A stretch of 14,004 nt of DNA from Candidatus Methanovirga basalitermitum (GTDB lineage: Archaea; Methanobacteriota; Methanobacteria; Methanobacteriales; Methanobacteriaceae): NCBI GenBank assembly GCA_031284445.1, contig JAISZW010000263.1, forward strand, positions 1 through 14,004. The letters are read 5' to 3'. Below, piece after piece: positions 1 to 6,579 of this stretch. The position numbers and the translations under genes are program-made. Positions within the stretch are counted from its first letter, which is position 1. Each line of letters starts with the position of its first letter. Below the pieces are notes generated by a model. It saw only the letters and a list, made by a program, of their open reading frames with translations, did not search any database and had not been told where the DNA came from.

Positions 1-71
1 GTGTTAACTGTATTTTTCAAGTATGAGTTTTGTGTGGATGATACTTTTAGTAAAGTAAAGGTTTATGATCA

Positions 72-98
72 TTTTCGATTTTTTTCAAAAATCGAAAA
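72..98. repeat. 12-bp perfect hairpin with TTC loop
   Basis: The arms TTTTCGATTTTT (72-83) and AAAAATCGAAAA (87-98) are exact reverse complements around the 3-nt loop TTC. The hairpin lies just past the point (about 114) where the DUF2142 pseudogene stops being recognisable. It may be an intergenic terminator-like element or the end of an old insertion. The core GATTTTT-nnn-AAAAATC recurs at 6197-6213. Confidence 0.75.
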
Positions 99-113
99 AA
101 ACTCCACACTTTT

Positions 114-808
114 TTACACTCTCGATAATGCTAAACATAGTACACATATTGAAACAATTATTAGATCTTTTTTATGGATTTTATATTTTATAAAAGCTAA
201 GTTTAAGAACAAACATATTGTAAAAGAGATAATGCAAGATTTAAACTATCAGCTGAAACTGAAGATGCCACATAAAGTGACATTGGCATTAAAGAAATTA
301 ACAAAAACATATATTTGCCAATAGAAAGAATTTTAATTCCAAAATAAACAATGATTGAATATATTAATAAATTAATCAAACGACCGATATACATTAAAAC
401 CAAAGGCGAACTATTAAACAATTCACCAACCTTAATAACAAAAGCAACACCTAAATAAGGAAGAGGCATATAATTAAAAGTCGCAAGATTATCTATTGTT
501 TCAATATCAGCACTATTTAAAGGATGATTGAAATCATTATAATTCTTATTTCTAAAATTTTTAATTGTTGATGGTTCCCATGGTGTGAAGTGATAAATGT
601 TATCAAAACTTTTTGGAATATCAATTACAGGAGTTTCACGGATAATATGTCCTTGACTTACATCATAAGCCTTAAAAAAATGCCACATTTCATCCGAAGC
701 TACAAAAGGAGGATTGATCACGGCAAATACAGATCCAAAAATCAGACAAAAAACTATAAAAGCTGTTTCCACTTTAATATCATTAATTTTCTTAATAAAA
801 TCATCCAT
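114..808 (-). pseudogene. DUF2142-type membrane protein, frameshifted and truncated
   Basis: The first 201 codons (808 to 203) are open. A hydrophobic segment at about residues 14-31 is followed by NPPFVASDEMWHFFKAY, which matches the start of DUF2142 predicted membrane proteins (usually PP....DE..HF..AY). More hydrophobic segments follow, then LMPMSLYVASSVSADSLNLA, also typical of the family. The frame then stops at 203, but a neighbouring frame continues from about 220 to 114 with LNLAFIKYKIHKKDLIIV and a further hydrophobic stretch. That fits the expected next transmembrane region after a one-base indel at about 205-225. Family members usually exceed 400 residues, so about half the protein is missing. 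Members often sit among cell-surface glycosylation genes, but their biochemical role is not established. The start at 808 overlaps the ilvD stub. The family call rests on motif recognition. Confidence 0.68.
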
Positions 809-940
809 ACCTTAGCACAACATCTGTAAAACTATTAGCTATTCCTATAAAAGATTTTTTAAAATCATCATCCTTAAGACCACATGCTCTAAGTAAAGGT
901 CTGTATGGAGCTCTTTTAACTCCTTTTTTATATTATCATT
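801..940 (-). pseudogene. ilvD: N-terminal stub of dihydroxy-acid dehydratase (ilvD)
   Basis: Read on the minus strand from about 923, the frame gives GVKRAPYRPLLRACGLKDDD followed by FKKSFIGIANSFTDVV. This matches the very N-terminus of IlvD, which is typically RSDNVKKG(V/I)QRAPHRSLLRA.GL.D.D...PFIGIANS.TDIVPGH. IlvD is the Fe-S dehydratase of branched-chain amino acid synthesis and is about 550 residues long. Here only about 45 codons remain. The upstream codons DNIKK are one base out of frame at an A run (924-929), and no proper start is left. Homology stops abruptly after TDVV, and the next bases are the start of the DUF2142 pseudogene. The stub is therefore a relic left by a deletion or recombination inside ilvD. 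Whether an intact ilvD exists elsewhere cannot be seen. Confidence 0.75.
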
Positions 941-983
941 CAATTCCCATCAAGTATAAAACTATCAAATATATGGATTTATG

Positions 984-1825
984 TTATCTCATTGTTTTTA
1001 TTGCTAAACCTGTAAAATTAGTGAAAAAACCATCTATTCCCATACTTTTAGCTTTATTAAATTCATCAACAGTATTTAATGTGTATACATAAGCCAATTT
1101 TCCATTGGCTCTGATTTTTTTAACGATCCCATCATTTAATAATGCCTTATCAAAGCATATAATTTCAATCTCATCATCTGAAATATGATCTTCAATAGCA
1201 GATACTTCTTCAGCTAAGAACATAGAAACTAAATCAGGTTGTTTTTTAGTAGCCAATTCAATTGCATCGTATTCAAACGATTGAATTATTGTACGGTTGA
1301 TTAGATCATATTTTCTAATGATTTAAGAAAACTATCAACTTGGGAAGAACCATTTTTAAGTTCTATAACAAAGATGATATTACTACTAGAACAATATCTT
1401 TCAAGTACCTCATCTAAAGTGTGCATTGGTTCACCATTTTCTGCATGTAACTTAAAAATCTCTTCATCACTCATATCAGAGTAATTTCTTTCAACATTAG
1501 CAATTCTCCCAGCAGAATTATCATGAGATACCCATAGTGTGCCATTTTTTGATGTTTGAAGGTCTTGTTCTATTAAGGTGTTACCTTCATTGATAGCTTT
1601 ATCATAAGCTTCAAATGTGTGTTCTACTGCTTCACCACTTGCACCTCTATGAGATATTATTGTCATGTTAGGATTAATATGACTTTTTAGATAATAAGCA
1701 ACTAAACCAGACTTTAATTTCATAAAAAATGGTTTTTTTGAATCAATGAGATAATTGAAAGATAAACAACTAAATATGATAAGAATAATTGTTAATAATA
1801 ACATGATCTTCTTTTTAATTCTCAT
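984..1825 (-). pseudogene. Glycerophosphodiester phosphodiesterase (GDPD), split by a one-base frameshift
   Basis: GDPD enzymes hydrolyse glycerophosphodiesters to glycerol phosphate and an alcohol. Residues 7-27 form a hydrophobic N-terminal anchor or signal, so the enzyme would act at or outside the membrane. Then come ISHRGAS (H59, R60), E86-x-D88 within IEQDL, and VSHD (H101), which are the metal-binding and catalytic signatures of the family. The usual PENT motif is altered to AVEHT. The frame ends at 1301, but a neighbouring frame continues with YDLINRTIIQSFEYDAIELA and ends in the GDPD C-terminal pattern YVYTLNTVDEFNKAKSMGIDGFFTNF. Restoring one T to the T4 run at 1311-1314 would give a single protein of about 280 residues. 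A GGTAG site lies 8 nt before the ATG at 1825. The gene is either a recent pseudogene or carries one sequence error. Confidence 0.85.
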
Positions 1826-1850
1826 ATAATGAACTACCTAAATATTTTTT

Positions 1851-1861
1851 TTTATTTATAG
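1851..1861 (-). promoter_or_regulatory. Probable TATA box of the GDPD gene
   Basis: The minus strand reads CTATAAATAAA about 30 nt before the GDPD start codon. It resembles an archaeal TATA box. At normal archaeal spacing (about 25 nt) transcription would begin only a few bases before the ATG, giving a nearly leaderless transcript. Assigned from sequence pattern and position only. Confidence 0.4.
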
Positions 1862-2082
1862 TAATAGACATAATTATTAAAAATGTTCATTAAAAACTTA
1901 TAAGTAAAAATATGACTTTTTAATAAAATAATTACTTTTATCATCTTTATTTATTAAAATAATTATTATAAACTAAATAACAATTAGAATATTAATTTTA
2001 AACAACTGATATCCAAATTTAACAATAATTATTAAACAAATGATTTTTAAAGGTTTTCTCTGGGTACTATATTCATTGTTTT

Positions 2083-2130
2083 ATGTAAAAAATTAGGTAT
2101 TGAACTATGTAAAAAATTAGGTATTGAACT
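2083..2130. repeat. Exact tandem duplication of 24 bp
   Basis: The units at 2083-2106 and 2107-2130 are identical; each begins ATGTAAAAAATTAGG and ends TTGAACT. They lie in non-coding sequence downstream of the 30-aa minus-strand gene. Two head-to-tail copies with no spacer point to a recent slippage-type duplication. Confidence 0.9.
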
Positions 2131-2180
2131 ATAAAAATAAAATAAACGATAAGATGATAATAGATTCAATTTTAAAAAAT

Positions 2181-2273
2181 TTATTCTACATCCATCATTT
2201 CACCATAGACAATTTCCATTTCACATCCTTTTTCACCACAACAAAAATGTTGTAAATCGAGTTCAATAATCAT
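2181..2273 (-). CDS. 30-aa cysteine-containing small protein
   Basis: The minus strand encodes MIIELDLQHFCCGEKGCEME followed by IVYGEMMDVE and a TAA stop. Support for a real gene is a strong ribosome binding site, GGAGGTG, 6 nt before the ATG, with start and stop in an otherwise non-coding stretch and a palindrome about 30 nt upstream. Three cysteines form the cluster CCxxxxC (residues 11, 12, 17), next to H9. The rest is strongly acidic, with no membrane segment or signal. A small metal- or thiol-binding role is possible, but I do not recognise the family. It is divergent from tldD, so the two could share control elements. It could instead be a remnant of a longer zinc-ribbon protein, but the clean ribosome binding site argues for an expressed small gene. 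Confidence 0.55.
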   Translation of the reverse strand: MIIELDLQHFCCGEKGCEMEIVYGEMMDVE

Positions 2274-2302
2274 CTGTTACACCTCCATTATGTTTATTAT
2301 TT

Positions 2303-2328
2303 ATGCAAATAATATTTTTATTTTGCAT
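2303..2328. promoter_or_regulatory. Palindrome in the divergent promoter region (possible operator)
   Basis: ATGCAAA (2303-2309) and TTTGCAT (2322-2328) are perfect inverted arms. The pairing extends with TAA/TTA if one bulged T is allowed. The AT-only centre could act as a TATA element for the small minus-strand gene starting at 2273. The position between two divergent genes fits a regulator binding site. Function is inferred. Confidence 0.4.
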
Positions 2329-2369
2329 AGAATGTTAATTGTATATAATCAATAATAAATACATACCTA

Positions 2370-2376
2370 TTTATAC
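2370..2376 (+). promoter_or_regulatory. Possible TATA box for the tldD-HIT operon
   Basis: TTTATAC, preceded by ACCTA, lies about 50 nt before the tldD ATG. A start about 25 nt downstream would give a leader of about 27 nt that includes the GGAG ribosome binding site. The surroundings are very AT-rich, so the assignment is tentative. Confidence 0.35.
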
Positions 2377-2426
2377 TTTTTTCAATATTAAATTTTTATA
2401 ATTAATATTTATAATGGAGATAAGGA

Positions 2427-3797
2427 ATGGATGAGTATATTGATAAGTTTAAAAATTTATTAGATAGAATAAGTTCTGATGTAGATTATAGTGATATTAG
2501 AGCTATTAAATCTAACAGTACTAACCTAATCATGAAAGATAGTAAAATTCAGGAAATAAACTCTGGATTAAATATTGGAGCAAGAATTAGAGTTTTGAAA
2601 AATGGAGCATGGGGATTTGCATATACGAATGACTTAAATAAACTTGAAGAAATATCTAAAACATCTATTAAACTTGCAAATTCATTATCTGGTGATGTTG
2701 AATTGAGTGATGAGATGGTGGTTGAAGATAAAGTTAAGATTAATACTAAAATACCTGTTAGTGATGTATCTATAGAAGATAAAAAAGAATTAATTTCTGA
2801 AGCTGATAAATCGGCTAAAGTTAAACATGTTGTAAGCACAACGGTTAGTTACTCTGATGTTGAATCTGAAAAGCTATTTCTAAGTAGTGAGGGGAGTAAA
2901 ATTAGTATAAATGAAACAATAATAGCCATGTTTTTAAATTCAACAGCTTCATCTGGAGATGTAATACAATTTGGACATGGTAGTATAGGTGGAGTGACAG
3001 GCTTTGAAGTTCTTAAAAATGCAGATATTGAAAAATTTGGAAGAAAAATAGGAGAAAATGCTTCAAGACTATTGAAAGCAAAATCATCACCATCTGGAAA
3101 TTTTACTGTTGTAGCTGACAATGAATTAACTGGTGTTTTAATTCATGAAGCATTAGGTCATGGTGTTGAAGGAGATTTAATACTTCAGAATGATTCTATA
3201 TTAAAAGGATGTTTAGGTAATGATATTGGCTCTGATTTAGTAAATATCTTTGATGATGCAAGTAGAGTTGATGGTTTTGGTTACTATCCTTACGATGATG
3301 AAGGAATAAAAACTAAAATAAACCAACTTGTTAAAAATGGTAAGCTAATTTCTATATTAAATTCAAGAGAGACAGGGTTTAAATTAGATATGAAATCATC
3401 AGGAAATGCAAGATCAACACTTAATGAACAGACAATTGTTAGAATGAGTAATACCTATCTTGAACCAGGTGATATGAATTTTGATGAGCTTATAGAAGAT
3501 GTTAAAGAAGGGATTTATATTAAGGGTTCAAGAGGTGGTCAAGTAGATACAGGAAAAGGAATATTTCAGTTTAGTGGTGTTGAATCTTTTAAAATAGAAA
3601 ATGGTGAAGTAAAAGATTCTTTAAGAGATGCTTCATTGTCTGGAGATATTTTAAATACATTAAAGGAAATTGATGCTGTTGGGTCTGATTTTAAGCTTAG
3701 TGTTGGGTTTTGTGGGAAAGGAGGTCAAACAGTCCCAGTTGGTGATGGAGGTCCACATATAAGAATCAAAAATGCTATCGTTGGAGGAAGTAATTAA
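2427..3797 (+). CDS. tldD: TldD-family zinc metalloprotease
   Basis: A 456-residue protein of the TldD/PmbA (TldD/TldE) family, of usual length. In bacteria TldD and TldE form a complex that degrades unstructured peptides and processes modified peptides; the archaeal role is less clear. The zinc site is visible as IHEALGHGVEGD (H240, E241, H245), the TldD version of HExxxH. The third ligand is probably C429 in VGFCGKGGQ near the C-terminus. The N-terminal half has the family's domain with NIGARIRVLKNGAWGFAYTN. These residues mark it as the catalytic TldD partner, not TldE, which lacks them. The ATG at 2427 has GGAG 7 nt upstream. The next gene, a HIT protein, starts 31 nt after the stop in the same direction, so the two are probably co-transcribed. 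No TldE partner is in the window. Confidence 0.93.
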   Translation: MDEYIDKFKNLLDRISSDVDYSDIRAIKSNSTNLIMKDSKIQEINSGLNIGARIRVLKNGAWGFAYTNDLNKLEEISKTSIKLANSLSGDVELSDEMVVEDKVKINTKIPVSDVSIEDKKELISEADKSAKVKHVVSTTVSYSDVESEKLFLSSEGSKISINETIIAMFLNSTASSGDVIQFGHGSIGGVTGFEVLKNADIEKFGRKIGENASRLLKAKSSPSGNFTVVADNELTGVLIHEALGHGVEGDLILQNDSILKGCLGNDIGSDLVNIFDDASRVDGFGYYPYDDEGIKTKINQLVKNGKLISILNSRETGFKLDMKSSGNARSTLNEQTIVRMSNTYLEPGDMNFDELIEDVKEGIYIKGSRGGQVDTGKGIFQFSGVESFKIENGEVKDSLRDASLSGDILNTLKEIDAVGSDFKLSVGFCGKGGQTVPVGDGGPHIRIKNAIVGGSN

Positions 3798-3828
3798 TAT
3801 TCAAACTAATTTATTTAAGAGGAGTAAT

Positions 3829-4293
3829 ATGAAATATGAGTTTAATGAAGGTAAAAATATCTATGGAGACTTAATCTTTGAGAGTAAGTTTTGGAAGCTA
3901 TTTTTAGCTCCATCTCAAAGATATTTAGGTACATCTGTTTTAGTCTTAAAAAGAGAAGCCAAAAATTTAAGAGATTTAACACCACGAGAATGGAAAGAGT
4001 TTAGTTTAATTGTTAAAGATAGTGAACTTGCAATGAATAGATCTTTTAATCCTGATTTATACAACTGGGCATGTTTTAAAAATGCAGCATATAGAGATGA
4101 ATCAGGTGAGGTTAAAGCTAAAGTTCATTGGCATATTCATCCAAGATATAAAGATCCAGTAATCTTTGAGGAATTAAAGTTTATAGATCCTGATTTTGGT
4201 TATCCTCCAAGACTTGGAAAGAAAACAATTCCAGATGAGCTTAGAGAAAAAATAATCAAACATCTTAGAAAAGCTATTGTGCAATTATATTAA
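3829..4293 (+). CDS. HIT-family nucleotide-binding protein
   Basis: A 154-residue protein. Near the middle it carries VHWHIHPRY (H100, H102, H104), the histidine triad of the HIT superfamily of nucleotidyl hydrolases and transferases. The N-terminal part, FWKLFLAPSQRYLGTSVLVLKREAKNLRDL, fits the usual HIT strand-helix region before the triad. HIT enzymes act on substrates such as diadenosine polyphosphates or AMP-lysine; the specific substrate cannot be read from the sequence. I chose the ATG at 3829 because AGGAG sits 4 nt upstream. The frame is open back to 3772, but that would overlap the tldD end and lacks a comparable site. It forms a likely operon with tldD. The stop codon lies inside a hairpin (4287-4307). 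Confidence 0.88.
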   Translation: MKYEFNEGKNIYGDLIFESKFWKLFLAPSQRYLGTSVLVLKREAKNLRDLTPREWKEFSLIVKDSELAMNRSFNPDLYNWACFKNAAYRDESGEVKAKVHWHIHPRYKDPVIFEELKFIDPDFGYPPRLGKKTIPDELREKIIKHLRKAIVQLY

Positions 4294-4307
4294 AATGTTT
4301 TTAATAT
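4287..4307 (+). terminator. Hairpin at the end of the tldD-HIT operon
   Basis: ATATTAAAA and TTTTAATAT form a 9-bp perfect stem around the loop TGT. The hairpin spans the HIT stop codon and is followed by T-rich sequence. Its position at the operon end suggests a 3' end or termination element. Confidence 0.5.
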
Positions 4308-4345
4308 TATCTTTAAACAAATTATAATTAGTAATACAATCAATC

Positions 4346-4655
4346 TCATTTATCGCTGTTTTTAATGTTATAAACATTTTCTTCCAACCTATACCATTTA
4401 GTTATCCAAATAATTTTAATTTTTATTGTACTATCTTCAGAAATTAATTTATATCTTGGATTTGAATCAACATATTTTTCTAACAATTCACCAACGATTT
4501 TTCCTACTAGTTGTGTCTAATCCAATTTCTGTTCCAGTTAAATAAGAATAAAGTACTCTGTCAAAAATTTGGTTGATAAAATTGTTATATTCAACCACAT
4601 AACAATTGTTATAAGCAAAAGAATTAATAAAAAGATGTGTGATATTTAATATCTA
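4346..4655 (-). pseudogene. Fragment of an unrecognised protein gene, frameshifted
   Basis: No complete gene is present, but the minus strand keeps protein-like sequence in two adjoining frames. The first (about 4655 to 4508) reads NITHLFINSFAYNNCYVVEY, then FINQIFDRVLYSYLTGTEIG and LDTT. After a one-base shift at about 4505-4515 the second reads GKIVGELLEKYVDSNPRYKL, then ISEDSTIKIKIIWITKWYR, and stops at 4346. There is no start codon with a ribosome binding site, and the 5' side abuts the transposase relic. It looks like the C-terminal end of a soluble gene whose front was lost when the mobile element inserted. I do not recognise the family. Confidence 0.45.
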
Positions 4656-6018
4656 TGATACGACAAAAAATACCACACAATAATGTATATGCTGAAAATA
4701 TATTTAAAGGTAATGTAAATTTAGAAAACGACATCCTATGGGTTAAACCAGATGTTCCATTTTTTTTGACTCGTGAAATACTAAATTTCCTCAATACAGA
4801 AGTTAAAGTTATATATTGGGACGGTGAAGATTTAGCACGTCCAAAATTTGGAAATAAATTAGATAAAAACTCATATAATAAAAGATTAATCAATAAAAAT
4901 GATTTAATCCACACACAAAAATATAAATACTCAAATAAAAGATGTGATTACTACCAAATAACAAACATAGATCATATAGTTCCAAAGCACTATAATTACG
5001 AGATAAAAATTAGAAACGAACCATATACCCATGCCTTAATTGGTTATAACTCTTTTGAAAAGATATCAGAACAAATAATGAATAACTTTAATGCTAAATC
5101 ATCAAGACAAACCATTTTAAAATTTCATAGAAAAACCGACTCAAACCTAAAAATTAGAAAAAAAAGGTCTTAAATATATGATAAAAATGAATTAAGTGGT
5201 GTTTATAGCGATTAAATGAGTTTCCAGAGTAATTAATGGATGAAAAAGCTAAATGTGTGATAATGGATCTTGGAACTACATATTATCTTAAGTGATGAGT
5301 ATAATACCTACAGAAGACTTAAACTCTGAATTCAATGATAAAACAATTAAAAAGACATTAAAAGATGTTAATGTGAAAAATAGTATCAGATGATCTTATG
5401 CCCGATTGTTGATAGTTTAAAAGTATCGTCCACTTTGTAATTTCCACATAAAACAGAACTTAATGCAAGATTTAAACAATCCAGTAAACAAGATAAAACG
5501 AAGAATCGAAGATTCTTCTAAATTTTCAAGGCTGAAAATAAAAGAAAAATAAAATTAAATAAACAAATCAAGGAAATAACAGAGAAATTAGCATTTATTT
5601 TCAATACTGAAAATAAAAAAAAACAAAAAGAAACTTAAAGAGTTGAAAAAAGATAAAAGGAAAAAAAGAAAAGAAGTTAAAGGAATATGGAAATTATAAA
5701 GACAGAATCTTCGGAATTCTTGATTTGTTGGAATGAAAAAAATGCAAAAAGAAGATATAATGCTTTGTTCAATAGTATAAAAGCACTTATCTCCAGTCAT
5801 AGCAGATTTTGTGAAACGATTAGGTAAAAATTTAGATAGAGGAATTAATTACATGATATATGACTTTTTACCAAATACAAATAATCAAATTGAGTGTTAT
5901 AATGGTGTAGCATTTCCTAAAAGGAAAAAAAAGATTTATAGGACTGAAAAGAATTTATAGGGCTTCGAGATTTGGTAGGATTAGGTGGATATCAAGAAAT
6001 AGAAAATCCATTTTTTAG
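4655..6018 (+). pseudogene. Decayed DDE-type transposase (insertion-sequence relic)
   Basis: The first 172 codons (4655-5173) are open, followed by stops and frame changes. The N-terminal part holds KYKYSNKRCDYYQ, like a degraded zinc-ribbon half, and SSRQTILKF, like a helix-turn-helix of methanogen transposases. Further on, with frame changes, come AKCVIMDLGTTYY (D codon at 5266, a candidate catalytic Asp), a lysine-rich middle (about 5520-5690), RRYNALFNSIKALISS, and then LPNTNNQIECYNGVAFPKRK (about 5866-5925). The NTNNQIE motif resembles the catalytic-Glu region of this transposase type. The last readable part, GRIRWISRNRKSIF, ends at TAG 6018. The full protein would have been about 450 residues. 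At least five stops or frame changes make it non-functional. No clear terminal inverted repeats or target duplication were found. The IS family is not assigned with certainty. Confidence 0.6.
5500..5518. repeat. 8-bp hairpin with GAA loop
   Basis: GAAGAATC (5500-5507) and GATTCTTC (5511-5518) are perfect inverted arms around GAA, inside the decayed transposase. It has the same layout (perfect stem, 3-nt loop) as hairpins elsewhere in the window. Confidence 0.7.
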
Positions 6019-6196
6019 TCATGATGATTATGAGGTCTATCACCAGAATTTTTGACAGAGCTTAACTATTTATTTGTTAATTATATCGGAATTGGATATT
6101 AAGTATTTTAATTTAAATACCAATATAAAAATGTACTTTTAGAAAACCGCATGATTAAAGCCTTAAAAAATGGACGATGAGGTTTGTTAATGCTTC

Positions 6197-6213
6197 GATT
6201 TTTGTTAAAAATC
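6197..6213. repeat. 7-bp hairpin with GTT loop
   Basis: GATTTTT (6197-6203) and AAAAATC (6207-6213) pair perfectly around GTT. The arms match the core of the hairpin at 72-98. It lies between the two transposase relics. Confidence 0.65.
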
Positions 6214-6238
6214 TAACACCCTATGAAAGATAAGCATA

Positions 6239-6478
6239 TTGTATCAAAAGGATTATAAAAAAGTTAAAAATAAATTTCAGAACTTAATACTGCATATAGA
6301 TAAAATTCCCACTAAATTGATGGATTTTATTAATACTAAACTCGAACCCAATTTTGATGGGGTTTGCAAACTTATAAGACATACAATATATAAATGTTTA
6401 CCAACTACCAATAATGCTTTGGAGAATTACTTTGGTGTTACACTTCCCAGATATTTAAAAAAGACTTATATATTGTAA
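6239..6478 (+). pseudogene. C-terminal remnant of a second transposase
   Basis: An open stretch of 79 codons with only a TTG at its start and no ribosome binding site. It ends with CLPTTNNALENYFGVTLPRY and LKKTYIL. This repeats the pattern seen in the preceding relic (LPNTNNQIECYNGVAFPKRK), so both derive from related DDE-type transposases, with the Glu of NNALE a likely catalytic residue. The sequence before 6239 is not readable in one frame, and the normal tail after LKKTY is missing. The piece is therefore a broken copy of a related but different element. It sits next to the 3' end of valS, which faces it. Confidence 0.6.
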
Positions 6479-6483
6479 TTAAC

Positions 6484-6579
6484 AGAAAATAGTGGTTTAT
6501 TGAATAGTTTCTCGGTTTTATTCACTAAAGTATGGATATGCACCTCTTTTAGAAAATGGTGGTTTATCGAGTAATTTCT
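6484..6579. repeat. Imperfect 29-bp direct repeat at the valS 3' end
   Basis: Positions 6484-6512 and 6551-6579 match with about four differences. Both begin AGAAAAT.GTGGTTTAT and end TTTCT, and 38 bp separate them. The right copy covers the last codons and stop of valS, and the left copy lies beside the transposase remnant. It looks like an old partial duplication of the gene end. Confidence 0.7.

Larger units (their letters stand above)
1826..2180. other. AT-rich intergenic stretch between GDPD and the 30-aa gene
   Basis: About 355 bases with no supportable coding frame on either strand. It holds the putative GDPD promoter at its left end and a 24-bp tandem duplication in the middle. I see nothing else in it. 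Confidence 0.6.

Noticed and set aside
1..324. Plus-strand open frame of 107 codons starting at the window edge
   Set aside because: Its second half is antisense to the recognisable DUF2142 frame, it runs through a hairpin, and the peptide shows no known motif. Positions 1-113 remain unassigned.
590..829. Plus-strand open frame antisense to the DUF2142 and ilvD remnants
   Set aside because: Both minus-strand remnants match known families; this frame has no ribosome binding site or motif.
1301..1320. Phase variation of GDPD by a homopolymer tract
   Set aside because: The run is only four bases, too short for a typical slippage switch; simple decay or sequence error is more likely.
2549..3121. 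Minus-strand open frames inside tldD
   Set aside because: The plus strand encodes a complete TldD with its zinc site, so these are shadows.
4624..4914. Minus-strand open frame of 96 codons over the transposase start
   Set aside because: The plus-strand frame is longer and continues into recognisable transposase sequence. The hydrophobic minus frame looks like a shadow.
5588..5800. Phe-rich minus-strand open frame
   Set aside because: It is the complement of the Lys-rich middle of the decayed transposase, which explains the Phe/Leu runs.
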